Positions 53,456-63,826 are shown, numbered from the stretch's first letter. The stretch is DNA of 64,000 nt from Streptomyces sp. ML-6 (GCF_030116705.1 NZ_JAOTIK010000001.1:4802501-4866500); one strand, 5' to 3'. A program made the numbers and translations. The notes: a model not told the origin generated them from the sequence alone.

Positions 53456-55001
53456 GCCCATCCGCCGCGCCCTGGTCAGTGTCTACGACAAGACGGGGCT
53501 CGAAGACCTCGCCCGCGGTCTGCACGAGGCGGGTGTCGAGCTGGTCTCCACCGGCTCCACCGCCGGAAGGATCGCCGCCGCCGGAGTCCCGGTCACCAAG
53601 GTCGAGGAGCTCACCGGCTTCCCCGAGTGCCTCGACGGCCGCGTCAAGACGCTGCACCCGCGCGTCCACGCCGGCATCCTCGCCGACCTGCGCCTGGACG
53701 CCCACCGCGAGCAGCTCGCCGAGCTGGGCGTGGAGCCGTTCGACCTGGTGGTCGTCAACCTCTACCCGTTCTCCGCGACCGTCGAGTCCGGCGCCTCCGA
53801 CGACGAGTGCGTCGAGCAGATCGACATCGGCGGCCCGTCGATGGTCCGCGCCGCCGCCAAGAACCACCCGTCCGTGGCGGTCGTGACCAGCCCCGAGCGC
53901 TACGCCGACGTCCTCGCGGCCGTCAAGGCGGGCGGCTTCGACCTGACCGCCCGCAAGCGCCTGGCCGCCGAGGCGTTCCAGCACACCGCCGCGTACGACG
54001 TCGCCGTGGCGTCCTGGTTCGCGGACGAGTACGCGGCCGACGGCGACTCGGGCTTCCCCGAGTTCTTCGGCGAGACCTTCGCGCGCAAGAACGTCCTGCG
54101 GTACGGCGAGAACCCGCACCAGCCCGCCGCGCTCTACGCCGCCGCCACCGGCACCGGCGGCCTGGCCGGGGCCGAGCAGCTGCACGGCAAGGAGATGTCG
54201 TACAACAACTACACGGACACCGACGCCGCGCGCCGGGCCGCGTACGACCACGCCGAGCCGTGCGTCGCGATCATCAAGCACGCCAACCCGTGCGGCATCG
54301 CGGTCGCCGACGACGTCGCCGAGGCGCACCGCAAGGCCCACGCCTGCGACCCGCTCTCCGCCTTCGGCGGCGTCATCGCCGTCAACCGCCCGGTGACCGT
54401 CGCGATGGCCGAGCAGGTCGCGGAGATCTTCACCGAGGTCATCGTCGCCCCGGCGTACGAGGACGGTGCCGTCGAGGTGCTGGCCCGCAAGAAGAACATC
54501 CGCGTGCTGCGCTGCCCCGACGCCCCGGCCGCCGCGGTCGAGGTCAAGCCGATCGACGGCGGTGCGCTGCTCCAGGTCGCCGACCGCCTCCAGGCCGACG
54601 GCGACGACCCGGCCAACTGGACCCTCGCCACCGGTGAGGCGCTGACCGCCGACGAGCTGAAGGAGCTCGCCTTCGCGTGGAAGGCGTGCCGCGCGGTCAA
54701 GTCCAACGCGATCCTGCTCGCCAAGGACGGCGCCTCGGTCGGCGTCGGCATGGGCCAGGTCAACCGCGTCGACTCCGCGAAGCTGGCCGTCGAGCGGGCC
54801 GGCGAGGAGCGCGCCCGCGGTTCGTACGCCGCCTCCGACGCGTTCTTCCCGTTCCCCGACGGGCTGGAGATCCTGACCGCGGCCGGGGTGAAGGCCGTGG
54901 CCCAGCCGGGCGGTTCGGTCCGTGACGAACTGGTCGTCGAGGCCGCGAAGAAGGCCGGCGTGACGATGTACTTCACGGGCACGCGCCACTTCTTCCACTG
55001 A
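53442..55001 (+). CDS. purH: Bifunctional AICAR formyltransferase / IMP cyclohydrolase
   Basis: 519 residues from ATG 53442, overlapping purN. Catalyses the last two steps to IMP. The N-terminal MGS-like cyclohydrolase domain has [44 protein letters not shown] and NLYPF. The C-terminal transformylase has [19 protein letters not shown] and the catalytic Lys279-His280 in IIKHANPCG, ending [11 protein letters not shown], the invariant PurH terminus. Followed by a long hairpin terminator. Confidence 0.98.
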   Translation: MSVNKPIRRALVSVYDKTGLEDLARGLHEAGVELVSTGSTAGRIAAAGVPVTKVEELTGFPECLDGRVKTLHPRVHAGILADLRLDAHREQLAELGVEPFDLVVVNLYPFSATVESGASDDECVEQIDIGGPSMVRAAAKNHPSVAVVTSPERYADVLAAVKAGGFDLTARKRLAAEAFQHTAAYDVAVASWFADEYAADGDSGFPEFFGETFARKNVLRYGENPHQPAALYAAATGTGGLAGAEQLHGKEMSYNNYTDTDAARRAAYDHAEPCVAIIKHANPCGIAVADDVAEAHRKAHACDPLSAFGGVIAVNRPVTVAMAEQVAEIFTEVIVAPAYEDGAVEVLARKKNIRVLRCPDAPAAAVEVKPIDGGALLQVADRLQADGDDPANWTLATGEALTADELKELAFAWKACRAVKSNAILLAKDGASVGVGMGQVNRVDSAKLAVERAGEERARGSYAASDAFFPFPDGLEILTAAGVKAVAQPGGSVRDELVVEAAKKAGVTMYFTGTRHFFH

Positions 55002-55067
55002 TTTCGTCGACGGTTCACCACACCGTTCCGCACCCTCGGTGCACAACATTGCCGCAGGACACTGCCG

Positions 55068-55119
55068 CACAACACGAAGGGCCGGAACTCCGGGAGGAGT
55101 TCCGGCCCTTCGTGTTGTG
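55068..55119. terminator. Perfect 24-bp hairpin between purH and the RDD gene
   Basis: Arms 55068-55091 and 55096-55119 (starting CACAACACGAAGGGCC), loop GGGA, 66 bp after the purH stop and 19 bp before the convergent RDD stop. Probably a bidirectional terminator. Confidence 0.85.
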
Positions 55120-55138
55120 GAACGGAAAAGGTGTCGCG

Positions 55139-55861
55139 TTACTTCTTGACGACGATGGTTCCGGCGGCACGGTCGTGCCAGCCCTGAAGCTTGCCGGAGT
55201 TGTCGAAGAACGGCGACAGGTAGACCAGGACGGCGCCGATGTAGCAGAGGAACGCGCCGACGATCGGGATGATCCAGCGGATGAAGCCGCCGCCGAGGCC
55301 CGGGTTCTGGCCGGTGTTCTCCTTGACGACCTTCAGGCCGAGGGCCATCTTGCCGAGGGTCGCGCCGACCAGCGCGATCATCAGCCACTCGTAGAGCAGC
55401 GTGATCAGGCCGAAGAGGGCCAGCATGCCGAGCATGGTGACGAAGAAGCTGCCGCCCACGTCATTGATGCAGGACTGGTAACCCGGGTCCAGGGAGGAAC
55501 CACAGTCCTCGGCGCTCTCGGCGAGCCCCAGGGCGCCGGCCACGCCGACCGCGGTGAGGATGCCGTAGAGGACACCGATGATCAGGCCGTCGAGGAGGCG
55601 CGCGCCGAGACGGCGGCCCATCGAGGCGACCTGGACCGTGCCGAGGACCGGGACGTTGATGTAGCCGTTGTTGGCCTGGAGCGTGCCCGGGGCCTGGGGC
55701 GGGTATCCGTAGCCCGGCTGACCCTGCGGGGGCTGCTGCGGGTATCCGTAGCCCGGCTGGCCCTGCGGCGGCTGCTGCGGGTATCCGTAGCCGGGCTGGC
55801 CCTGCGGGGGCTGCTGGCCGTACGGATTGTTCGGGTCCGGGTTCGGGGCGCCGAAACTCAT
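55139..55861 (-). CDS. RDD-family membrane protein with [10 protein letters not shown] repeats
   Basis: 240 residues (GGAGGAACGCCCAC upstream). The N-terminus is three exact 13-residue repeats [13 protein letters not shown] (residues 16-54), a flexible Pro/Gln/Tyr tail. The RDD domain follows: [20 protein letters not shown] (the RD pattern), [20 protein letters not shown] and [20 protein letters not shown], giving about four TM helices, ending [13 protein letters not shown] as is typical. RDD proteins are thought to transport small molecules or serve as membrane adaptors; the substrate is not known. Confidence 0.85.
   Translation of the reverse strand: MSFGAPNPDPNNPYGQQPPQGQPGYGYPQQPPQGQPGYGYPQQPPQGQPGYGYPPQAPGTLQANNGYINVPVLGTVQVASMGRRLGARLLDGLIIGVLYGILTAVGVAGALGLAESAEDCGSSLDPGYQSCINDVGGSFFVTMLGMLALFGLITLLYEWLMIALVGATLGKMALGLKVVKENTGQNPGLGGGFIRWIIPIVGAFLCYIGAVLVYLSPFFDNSGKLQGWHDRAAGTIVVKK
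55700..55816. repeat. Three 39-bp tandem repeats in the RDD gene
   Basis: Three near-identical 39-bp units encoding [13 protein letters not shown] on the minus strand. The DNA identity is high enough that slippage could change copy number in frame. Confidence 0.8.
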
Positions 55862-55969
55862 GTGGGCGTTCCTCCAACGTGCATGCGGGGACGATGCGGC
55901 CGCACGGAGGAAAGAAGATTTCAGTGGTCCGCCCCCCGGGTACTACTGCGGCACTGCGGTGTTAATCGT

Positions 55970-55975
55970 TATAAA
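55970..55975 (+). promoter_or_regulatory. Possible folD -10 box
   Basis: TATAAA in the only AT-rich stretch near folD (TTAATCGTTATAAACGAAAA). A weak -35 (CTGCGG, 55946-55951) lies 18 bp upstream. The start would be near 55982, giving a leader of about 108 nt that contains the two-part hairpin at 55998-56037. Confidence 0.35.
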
Positions 55976-55997
55976 CGAAAAGTAAGTTTGTCCAGTC

Positions 55998-56037
55998 GCG
56001 GCCGGTGGATGTTGCTCAAGCGCAACATCGTGGCCGC
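55998..56037 (+). promoter_or_regulatory. Two-stem hairpin in the folD leader
   Basis: Outer stem GCGGCC/GGCCGC, small asymmetric internal loop (GGTG/GT), inner stem GATGTTGC/GCAACATC with loop TCAAGC. Ends 53 nt before the folD ATG. The inner stem is not GC-rich, unusual for a chance hairpin in this genome, so it may be a regulatory RNA structure. It does not match the tetrahydrofolate riboswitch cores I know. Confidence 0.4.
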
Positions 56038-56089
56038 TCACAGCACCTGGAATTGGTATGCGGGCGGGGTCATCCGCGAGTATGGGGAC

Positions 56090-56953
56090 ATGACTGCCCA
56101 GATTCTCGATGGCAAGGCCACCGCAGCCGCGATCAAGTCCGATCTCACCGTCCGCGTGGCGGCCCTCAAGGAGCGGGGCATCACCCCCGGCCTGGGAACC
56201 CTGCTGGTCGGGGACGACCCGGGCAGCCGTTGGTACGTGAACGGCAAGCACCGCGACTGCGCGCAGGTCGGCATCGGCTCCATCCAGCGCGAACTCCCCG
56301 ACACCGCCACCCAGGAGGAGATCGAGGCGGTCGTACGGGAGCTCAACGAGAACCCCGACTGCACGGGTTACATCGTGCAGCTTCCCCTGCCCAAGGGGAT
56401 CGACACCAACCGCGTCCTGGAGCTGATGGACCCGGCCAAGGACGCCGACGGCCTGCACCCGATGAACCTCGGCCGCCTGGTGCTCAACGAGACCGGCCCG
56501 CTGCCCTGCACCCCGCAGGGCGTCGTCCAGCTGCTCCGCCACCACGGCGTGGAGATCAACGGGGCGAACGTCGTGGTCGTGGGCCGGGGGGTCACGATCG
56601 GCCGCCCGATGCCGCTGCTGCTGACCCGCAGGTCCGAGAACGCCACCGTCACCCAGTGCCACACCGGTACGCGTGACCTCTCCGCCCACCTCAAGCAGGC
56701 CGACATCATCGTCGCCGCCGCCGGGGTGCCGCACATCATCAAGCCCGAGGACGTGAAGCCGGGCGCCGCCGTGCTCGACGTCGGCGTCAGCCGGGACGAG
56801 CAGGGCAAGATCGTCGGGGACGTCCACCCGGGCGTGGCCGAGGTCGCCGCCTGGATCTCCCCGAACCCGGGCGGTGTCGGCCCGATGACCCGCGCGCAGC
56901 TGCTCGTCAACGTGGTCGAGGCGGCCGAGCGCAACGCGGCCGCCGCCGTCTGA
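56090..56953 (+). CDS. folD: Bifunctional methylenetetrahydrofolate dehydrogenase / methenyl-THF cyclohydrolase
   Basis: 287 residues from ATG 56090 (GGGGAC upstream). Interconverts 5,10-methylene-THF and 10-formyl-THF, the one-carbon donor for PurN and PurH. Active-site Lys53 in [13 protein letters not shown], the substrate loop [23 protein letters not shown], the NADP-binding [13 protein letters not shown] and the C-terminal [13 protein letters not shown] [14 protein letters not shown]. Length is normal. The DUF3017 gene follows 30 bp later in the same operon. Confidence 0.97.
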   Translation: MTAQILDGKATAAAIKSDLTVRVAALKERGITPGLGTLLVGDDPGSRWYVNGKHRDCAQVGIGSIQRELPDTATQEEIEAVVRELNENPDCTGYIVQLPLPKGIDTNRVLELMDPAKDADGLHPMNLGRLVLNETGPLPCTPQGVVQLLRHHGVEINGANVVVVGRGVTIGRPMPLLLTRRSENATVTQCHTGTRDLSAHLKQADIIVAAAGVPHIIKPEDVKPGAAVLDVGVSRDEQGKIVGDVHPGVAEVAAWISPNPGGVGPMTRAQLLVNVVEAAERNAAAAV

Positions 56954-56983
56954 GCCGGCCGACCCGAATCCGGAAGGAACCCC

Positions 56984-57688
56984 ATGGGTGCTGGTACGAG
57001 TCCGGCCGACCCGACCGCCGAGGACACGCGTACGGACGAGGCCCCGGCGACGGGCGCGGGGACCGGGGCGGAGACCGGATCCGGCCCGGGGAAGGAGAAG
57101 CCCGGCCCGGAGTCCGGGAAGGCCGCGGCGGCCGGTGCCGAAACCGATGCCGACGGTGGTGACGGCGGTGGTGACGGCGCCGACGCCGGGGGCGAGGCGC
57201 GGCCGGACGCCGACACCGACGCCGACGCGGGCACGGACGTGCCCGCCGCCTCCGGCAGCACCCGGGCCGGGGGCCCCGGCGCCGCTCCGCGGACGTCCCG
57301 GCGGTTCCCCCTGTTCACCAAGGACACCGCGCGTCCCGAGGGCGGCGGCCGGGCCGCGCCCGGGGACGCGCCCGCCCCGGCCCGGCAGTGGCCGCTGCTC
57401 GCCGTGCTCTGCACGGCGGGGATCGGCCTGCTGATCGTGGCCGTCGACCCCTTCGCCGAGGCGTTCCGGGTCGGCACGATGCTGATCGGCGCGGCCCTCA
57501 TCGGCGGCGCGGTGCTGCGGATGACGGTCCGGTCGGTCGGCATGCTGGCGGTCCGTTCCCGCTTCACCGACATGGTGACCTACGGAGTGCTCGGCTTCCT
57601 CATCGTGATGCTGGCGCTGGTGGCCCAGCCCAAGCCGTGGCTGAACGTCCCGTTCCTCGAACAGGCCGTCCACTTCACGATCCGCTGA
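56984..57688 (+). CDS. DUF3017 family membrane protein
   Basis: 234 residues. The first 130 residues are a disordered Gly/Ala/Asp/Glu/Thr-rich tail with imperfect repeats (DADGGDGGGDGADAGG). The C-terminal 95 residues hold three TM helices (LLAVLCTAGIGLLIVAV, VGTMLIGAALIGGAVLRM, VTYGVLGFLIVMLALVA) and the motif RSVGMLAVRSRFTD between them, the DUF3017 pattern found downstream of folD in many actinomycetes. Function unknown. Confidence 0.85.
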   Translation: MGAGTSPADPTAEDTRTDEAPATGAGTGAETGSGPGKEKPGPESGKAAAAGAETDADGGDGGGDGADAGGEARPDADTDADAGTDVPAASGSTRAGGPGAAPRTSRRFPLFTKDTARPEGGGRAAPGDAPAPARQWPLLAVLCTAGIGLLIVAVDPFAEAFRVGTMLIGAALIGGAVLRMTVRSVGMLAVRSRFTDMVTYGVLGFLIVMLALVAQPKPWLNVPFLEQAVHFTIR

Positions 57689-57733
57689 TTCACCGATTCG
57701 CTGCCATGAGGCACGAAGCGCAACTCACGAGCT

Positions 57734-57765
57734 ACGACCGGCCGGTTCATGAACCGGCCGGTCGT
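57734..57765. terminator. 32-bp perfect palindrome after the folD-DUF3017 operon
   Basis: ACGACCGGCCGGTTCA and its reverse complement, no spacer, 45 bp after the DUF3017 stop. Likely terminator. The interval 57689-58323 (635 bp) otherwise shows no gene I can support; the short frames in it have atypical composition and no start signal. Confidence 0.7.
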
Positions 57766-58008
57766 GGTCTATCGGGCCGCAGGGCCGCCGGGTCCTCGGA
57801 CCCGGCCGGTACGGGCCGGGCGCGCGATTGCAGGACGGCGCCCGTCCCCTCCCCCGAGAAGGGACGGACACCCGGGGCGAGACCCGGTCCGGAACGTTCC
57901 CGTCCCGGACCGCGGCGACTTGATCGGCCTTGCCCCTGTCCTGCGTTCAGCCTGGTCGACGGGCCGATGGGGTTCAAGAGACGGCTGGGGCCTGTGGCAC
58001 GGAAGTGA

Positions 58009-59313
<1,305 letters not shown>

Positions 59314-59349
59314 TCCGTACGTCCTTTCCGTACGCCCCTTCGCGTACCC

Positions 59350-59395
59350 CGTCGCCCCCGGCAGCACCCGCCGCCGGGGGCGACGTGCGTCGGCG
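59350..59395 (+). terminator. mdh terminator
   Basis: Perfect 13-bp stem CGTCGCCCCCGGC / GCCGGGGGCGACG with a 20-nt loop, 36 bp after the mdh stop. Confidence 0.7.
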
Positions 59396-59463
59396 GACGT
59401 GCCGGACGGGTCGCGTCCCCCCGGCCGGGAACTGATCGTGCGGCTTCCCGAGTCTGGGCTTTC

Positions 59464-60840
59464 ATGCGCGTGACGATGATCCTCCCGGCACTGACCGAGG
59501 CGACCAGCCCGCTGTTCCGGCCCATCAAGTACTCGCTCTTCCCGCCGCTGGGCCTGGCCACCCTCGCCGGGTACCTCGACCCGGACGACGAGGTGACGCT
59601 CCTCGACGAGCACGTCGAACGGGTCGACATCGAGACGCTGGAAAGCCCCGACCTCCTGGTCGTCCAGCCGTACATCACCTCCGCGCGGCGCGGCTACGAG
59701 ATCGCCGACCACTTCCGTGCCCGGGGCGTCCACGTCGCCATGGGCGGTCTGCACGTGACCTCGCTGCCGGACGAGGCCGCCGCGCACGCCGACACGATCT
59801 TCACCGGGCCGGGCGAGGACACCTGGCCGCTGTTCCTCAAGGAGTTCCGGGACGGGGTGCCGGGCCGCCGGTACGACTCGAAGCTGCGCACCCTGGCCGG
59901 GCTCCCGCCCGTGCGCCGGGACCTGATCAAACGGCACCTGTACCTGGTGCCGAACTCGATCGTCGTCTCGCGGGGCTGCCCGCACCACTGCGACTTCTGT
60001 TACAAGGACGCCTTCTTCGAGGGCGGGAAGTCCTTCTACACCCAGGCCGTGGACGACGCGCTCGCCGAGATCGAGCGGCTGCCCGGCAGGCACCTGTACT
60101 TCCTCGACGACCACCTGTTCGGCAACCGCCGCTTCGCCGAGGCGCTGTTCGACGGGATGGCCGGCATGGGGCGGCTCTGGCAGGCGGCCGGCACCGTGAA
60201 GTCCGTGCTCCAGCCGGACCTGCTGGAACGCGCCGTGGACGCGGGGCTGCGCAGCCTGTTCGTCGGCTTCGAGACGGTGAACAGCGCGAACCTCGCCGAA
60301 CGGCGCAAGGACCAGAACATCGGCAAGGACTACACCGCCGCCGTGCGCCGGCTCCACGACGCCGGGGTCATGGTCAACGCCAGCTTCGTCTTCGGGCTCG
60401 ACCACGACGGCCCGGACGTCTTCGACCGCACGGTGGAGTGGGCGGTCGAACAGGGCATCGAGACGGCCACCTTCCACATCATGACGCCGTACCCGTCCAC
60501 CGGGCTGTGGAAGCAGCTGGAGGCGGAGGACCGGATCGTCCACCGGGACTGGGACCTCTACGACACCCGCCACGTCGTGTACCGGCCCAAGGGCATGACG
60601 CCGCGCCAGTTGGAGGACGGCTACTGGCGCGCGTACCGCGACTTCTACCGGTGGTCCAACATATGGCGCGGCGCCGCGGCCCAGCCGGGTACGCACGAAC
60701 GGCTCAGGCACCTGGCGTACGCGGGCGGCTGGAAGAAGTTCGAGCCCGCCTGGGACGCCCTGATCCGCTCCCGCAACGTGGTGCGGGCCATGCCGATGCT
60801 GGAACGGACCCTGGCGGCCTTCGGCGGCAGACGGGCATGA
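59464..60840 (+). CDS. B12-binding-domain radical SAM protein
   Basis: 458 residues. An N-terminal B12-binding-like Rossmann domain (about 1-140: ILPALTEATSPLF, VAMGGLHVTSLPDEA, FTGPGEDTWP) precedes the radical SAM core with the [4Fe-4S] motif CPHHCDFC (Cys172, Cys176, Cys179) and YFLDDHLFG, VGFETVN, FGLDHDGPDVF. This layout is shared by hopanoid/bacteriochlorophyll-type methylases and related enzymes; the substrate cannot be assigned. The ATG has no Shine-Dalgarno, so a leaderless start is likely. No neighbouring pathway genes point to a product. Confidence 0.87.
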   Translation: MRVTMILPALTEATSPLFRPIKYSLFPPLGLATLAGYLDPDDEVTLLDEHVERVDIETLESPDLLVVQPYITSARRGYEIADHFRARGVHVAMGGLHVTSLPDEAAAHADTIFTGPGEDTWPLFLKEFRDGVPGRRYDSKLRTLAGLPPVRRDLIKRHLYLVPNSIVVSRGCPHHCDFCYKDAFFEGGKSFYTQAVDDALAEIERLPGRHLYFLDDHLFGNRRFAEALFDGMAGMGRLWQAAGTVKSVLQPDLLERAVDAGLRSLFVGFETVNSANLAERRKDQNIGKDYTAAVRRLHDAGVMVNASFVFGLDHDGPDVFDRTVEWAVEQGIETATFHIMTPYPSTGLWKQLEAEDRIVHRDWDLYDTRHVVYRPKGMTPRQLEDGYWRAYRDFYRWSNIWRGAAAQPGTHERLRHLAYAGGWKKFEPAWDALIRSRNVVRAMPMLERTLAAFGGRRA

Positions 60841-60909
60841 GACGGCCCTGGCGGCCTTGGGCGGCGGCCGGGCACGAGACCGGGCCCGGCCCGGTCCGAA
60901 CGGGAGGCC

Positions 60910-61644
60910 CTACGCCTTCCGCAGCTCGTCCGCGATCTCCCGCACGGCCGCCAGGGCGCGCCGCTGCAGCCCCGGGCCGAAGGTGATCCGGGTCGCGCCC
61001 AGCTCGCCGAGCCGGCGCGGGGCCGGACCGTCCGGCAGGGCGAGGGCGTTGAGCGGGCCGGGGACGGCGGCGGCCAGCCGGGGCAGCGCCTCGGGCGGGG
61101 CCAGGATCGGGTAGACGCAGTCCGCGCCCGCCGCCACGTACAGCAGGGCCCGGCGGACCGTCTCCGCCTCCGGGTCCGCAGTGCCGGGGGAGCCGTGGAC
61201 GTAGGTGTCGACGCGGGCGTTGACGAAGAGGAGGTCGCCCGCGGCCTCCCGGACCGCGGCGATCCGGTCCGCCTGCCGCTCGGCTTCGACGAGCGTGCCG
61301 TCGACCGAGTCCTCCAGGTTGCAGCCGACGGCCCCGCTCTCCAGGAGCCGCTCCACGAGCTCCTTCGGGGCCAGCCCGTAACCCGCCTCGACGTCCGCCG
61401 AGACGGGCACGGAGGCCGGGACGGCCCGCACGATCCTGGCCACGGCCGCGAACATCTCGGCGGCGGGCGTCGCCCCGTCCTCGTAACCGAGCGAGGCCGC
61501 GATCCCGGCGCTGGGCGTCGCGAGCGCCGGGAAGCCCGCCTCGGCGAAGGCGCGGGCGCTCGCCGCGTCCCACGGGCCGGGGAGGACGAGCGGGTCGCCC
61601 GGGGCGCGGTCGTGGTGCAGGGAGCGGAGGACGGACGCGGTCAT
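60910..61644 (-). CDS. Isocitrate lyase / PEP phosphonomutase family protein
   Basis: 244 residues from ATG 61644 (AGGAG 6 nt upstream). A TIM-barrel of the ICL/PEPM superfamily: LVLPGPWDAASARAFAEAGF, VSADVEAGYG (metal-binding Asp/Glu), GCNLEDSVDG and FVNARVDTYV. The KKCGH motif of true isocitrate lyase is absent, so it belongs with 2-methylisocitrate-lyase-like or carboxyvinyl-carboxyphosphonate mutase-like enzymes. Substrate unknown. It lies 206 bp downstream of the AhpD-like gene on the same strand, with repeated CGTGACCCGG-type sequence in between. Confidence 0.83.
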   Translation of the reverse strand: MTASVLRSLHHDRAPGDPLVLPGPWDAASARAFAEAGFPALATPSAGIAASLGYEDGATPAAEMFAAVARIVRAVPASVPVSADVEAGYGLAPKELVERLLESGAVGCNLEDSVDGTLVEAERQADRIAAVREAAGDLLFVNARVDTYVHGSPGTADPEAETVRRALLYVAAGADCVYPILAPPEALPRLAAAVPGPLNALALPDGPAPRRLGELGATRITFGPGLQRRALAAVREIADELRKA

Positions 61645-61850
61645 GCGTGACTCCTGTGGGTGCGGGCCGGAAGACGGACGAGGGGCGGGAACGGGGACGG
61701 GGACGGGAACGGGGACGCGCCGGGTGGCACCCGGCACGTGACCAGGGATCCCGTGACCCGGGGTCCTGGATCCCGGCTCCCGTGACCCGGGCGCCCGTGA
61801 CCCGGCGCGCAGTCGGGTCACCCGGTCGCACCGGGGCCGACCGTGCCGGG

Positions 61851-62369
61851 TCAGTGCTTGATGTCGCCCGGCTTGTAGTGGCCGGGAACCATGCGGGTGG
61901 TCACCGCGAAGCGGTTCCACGCGTTGATCGTGACGATCGCGGCGACCAGGTGGGAGAGCTCGGTCTCGTCGAAGTGCTCGGAAGCCTTCTCCCACACCTC
62001 GTCCGGCACGAAACCGTCGGTCAGCACGGTGACCGCCTCGGTCAGCTCGATGGCCGCGATCTCCTTGGGCGTGTAGAAGTGCCGCGACTCCTCCCACGCG
62101 CCGAGCTGGATGATCCGCTCGACCGACTCGCCCGCCGCGAGCGCGTCCTTGGTGTGCATGTCGAGGCAGAAGGCGCAGTGGTTCAGCTGCGAGGCCCGGA
62201 TCTTCACCAGCTCGGCCAGGACCGGATCGAGACCCTTCCGGGACGCCCTGTCCAGCTGGACCATCGCCCGGTAGGCGTCGGGGGCCAGCTCGGCCCAGGA
62301 CTGCTTCAGGCGGGGGGTGTGCTCGGGGTTGAGGCCGGAGGCCGGTGCGCTGTTCTCGTTCGTCGTCAT
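61851..62369 (-). CDS. Carboxymuconolactone decarboxylase / AhpD-like protein
   Basis: 172 residues from ATG 62369. The AhpD-type CxxC is in QLNHCAFCLDMHTKDAL, with the downstream helix EEIAAIELTEAVTVLTDG-like segment (KEIAAIELTEAVTVL) and TELSHLVAAIVTINAWNRFAV. Such proteins reduce peroxides with a disulfide relay or act as small decarboxylases. There is no Shine-Dalgarno; a -10-like TAGTGT lies 7 nt upstream, so the message is probably leaderless. Divergent (47 bp) from the MocR-type regulator, which probably controls it. Confidence 0.87.
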   Translation of the reverse strand: MTTNENSAPASGLNPEHTPRLKQSWAELAPDAYRAMVQLDRASRKGLDPVLAELVKIRASQLNHCAFCLDMHTKDALAAGESVERIIQLGAWEESRHFYTPKEIAAIELTEAVTVLTDGFVPDEVWEKASEHFDETELSHLVAAIVTINAWNRFAVTTRMVPGHYKPGDIKH

Positions 62370-62403
62370 GCGTACGACACTACGAGCCGGGTGGCACACA
62401 TGT

Positions 62404-62412
62404 ATGGTCCAT
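62404..62412. promoter_or_regulatory. Candidate MocR operator between the AhpD-like and MocR genes
   Basis: ATGGTCCAT, a 9-bp palindrome in the 47-bp divergent interval, overlapping a TATGGT -10-like box (62403-62408) for the MocR gene, whose ATG (62417) would be leaderless. A second partial copy (CCATGA, 62415-62420) lies at the start. Arrangement fits autoregulation plus control of the divergent gene. Confidence 0.4.
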
Positions 62413-62416
62413 TTCC

Positions 62417-63826
62417 ATGACGGATTCATGGGCCACTTTCGGTGCCGACCTGCATCTCGACACCACCGGATCGACCGGGCTGCGGGCCGGGCTCATGGAC
62501 GCCCTGCGGGAGGCCGTGCGGACGGGCAGGCTGGCCCCCGGCACCCGGCTGCCGTCGTCCCGCGGGCTCGCCGCCGACCTCGGCATCGCCCGGAACACCG
62601 TCGCCGACGCCTACGCGGAACTGGTCGCCGAGGGCTGGCTCACCGCCCGGCAGGGCTCGGGCACCCGGGTGGCCCGGCGGGCCGAGCCGCGCCCCTCGGC
62701 CGTCCGGGTCACCCGGACCCGGACGCGGGGCTCCCGGGCCGCGCACAACCTGCTGGGCGGGTCGCCCGACCTCTCGACGTTCCCGCGCGCCGAATGGCTC
62801 AAGGCGGCCCGCCGCGCCCTGACGGCCGCGCCCCACGACGCCTTCGGGTACGGCGACCCGCGGGGGCGCGTCGAACTGCGCACCGTGCTCGCCGGCTACC
62901 TGGCCCGCGCCCGGGGCGTCCACGCCGACCCGGAACGCATCATGATCTGCGCCGGGTTCGTGCACGCGCTGAAACTGATGGGGCCGGTGCTGCGCAAGCG
63001 ACGGGTGCGGGAGGTGGCCGTCGAGTCGTACGGGCTGGACTTCCACTACGACCTGCTCCGGGACGCCGGGCTGCGGCTGCCCTGCCTGCCGGTCGACGGC
63101 TTCGGGGCGCGCACCGACGAACTGGCCGGACTGCGGGGCGTGGGCGCGGTCCTGATGACGCCCGCGCACCAGTTCCCCACCGGGGTGCCGCTGCACCCCG
63201 ACCGCCGGGCCGCGGCGGTGGACTGGGCACGGGCCACGGGCGGGCTGATCCTGGAGGACGACTACGACGGCGAGTTCCGCTACGACCGCCAGCCGGTCGG
63301 CGCGCTCCAGGGCCTCGACCCCGACCGCGTGGTGCACCTGGGGACGACGAGCAAGTCGCTGGCCCCCGGCCTGCGGCTGGGATGGATGGTGCTGCCGGAG
63401 GACCTGGTGGGGGAGGTGTCCGAGGCCAAGGGGGTGAGCGACTGGTCGTCGAGCGCGCTGGACCAGCTGACGCTCGCGGAGTTCATCGCGTCGGGCGCGT
63501 ACGACCGCCATGTGCGCTCGATGCGGCTGCGCTACCGGCGCCGCCGCGACCAGCTCGTCGAGGCACTGGCCCAACGGGCCCCGGAGGTCCGGATCAGCGG
63601 CATCGCCGCAGGACTGCACGCCGTGCTCGAACTCCCCGAGGGCAGCGAGCCGTCCGTGCTGCGGGCGGCCGCGTGGCAGGGGCTGGCGCTGGAGGGGATA
63701 TCGCGCTTCCGCCACCCCGACGCGGCACCGGGGCGGGACGCGCTGGTCATCGGCTACGGAACCCCCACCGACAGCGCCTGGCCCGGCGCCCTGGAGGCCC
63801 TCTGCCGGGTCCTGCCCACCCGGTGA
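62417..63826 (+). CDS. MocR/PdxR-type GntR regulator with aminotransferase domain
   Basis: 469 residues from ATG 62417. The N-terminal GntR winged helix (about 20-85: ALREAVRTGRLAPGTRLPSSRGLAADLGIARNTVADAYAELV) is fused to a fold-type I aminotransferase-like domain with the PLP lysine Lys313 in GTTSKSLAPGLRLGW, and VLMTPAHQFPTGVPL and EDDYDGEFRYDRQP. MocR proteins sense PLP or an amino compound and activate or repress a divergent gene. The nearest target is the AhpD-like gene. Full length, all motifs intact. Confidence 0.92.
   Translation: MTDSWATFGADLHLDTTGSTGLRAGLMDALREAVRTGRLAPGTRLPSSRGLAADLGIARNTVADAYAELVAEGWLTARQGSGTRVARRAEPRPSAVRVTRTRTRGSRAAHNLLGGSPDLSTFPRAEWLKAARRALTAAPHDAFGYGDPRGRVELRTVLAGYLARARGVHADPERIMICAGFVHALKLMGPVLRKRRVREVAVESYGLDFHYDLLRDAGLRLPCLPVDGFGARTDELAGLRGVGAVLMTPAHQFPTGVPLHPDRRAAAVDWARATGGLILEDDYDGEFRYDRQPVGALQGLDPDRVVHLGTTSKSLAPGLRLGWMVLPEDLVGEVSEAKGVSDWSSSALDQLTLAEFIASGAYDRHVRSMRLRYRRRRDQLVEALAQRAPEVRISGIAAGLHAVLELPEGSEPSVLRAAAWQGLALEGISRFRHPDAAPGRDALVIGYGTPTDSAWPGALEALCRVLPTR

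Noticed and set aside
55998..56037. Tetrahydrofolate riboswitch in front of folD
   Set aside because: The hairpin is real but lacks the conserved loops and junction I would expect; kept only as an unassigned structured leader.
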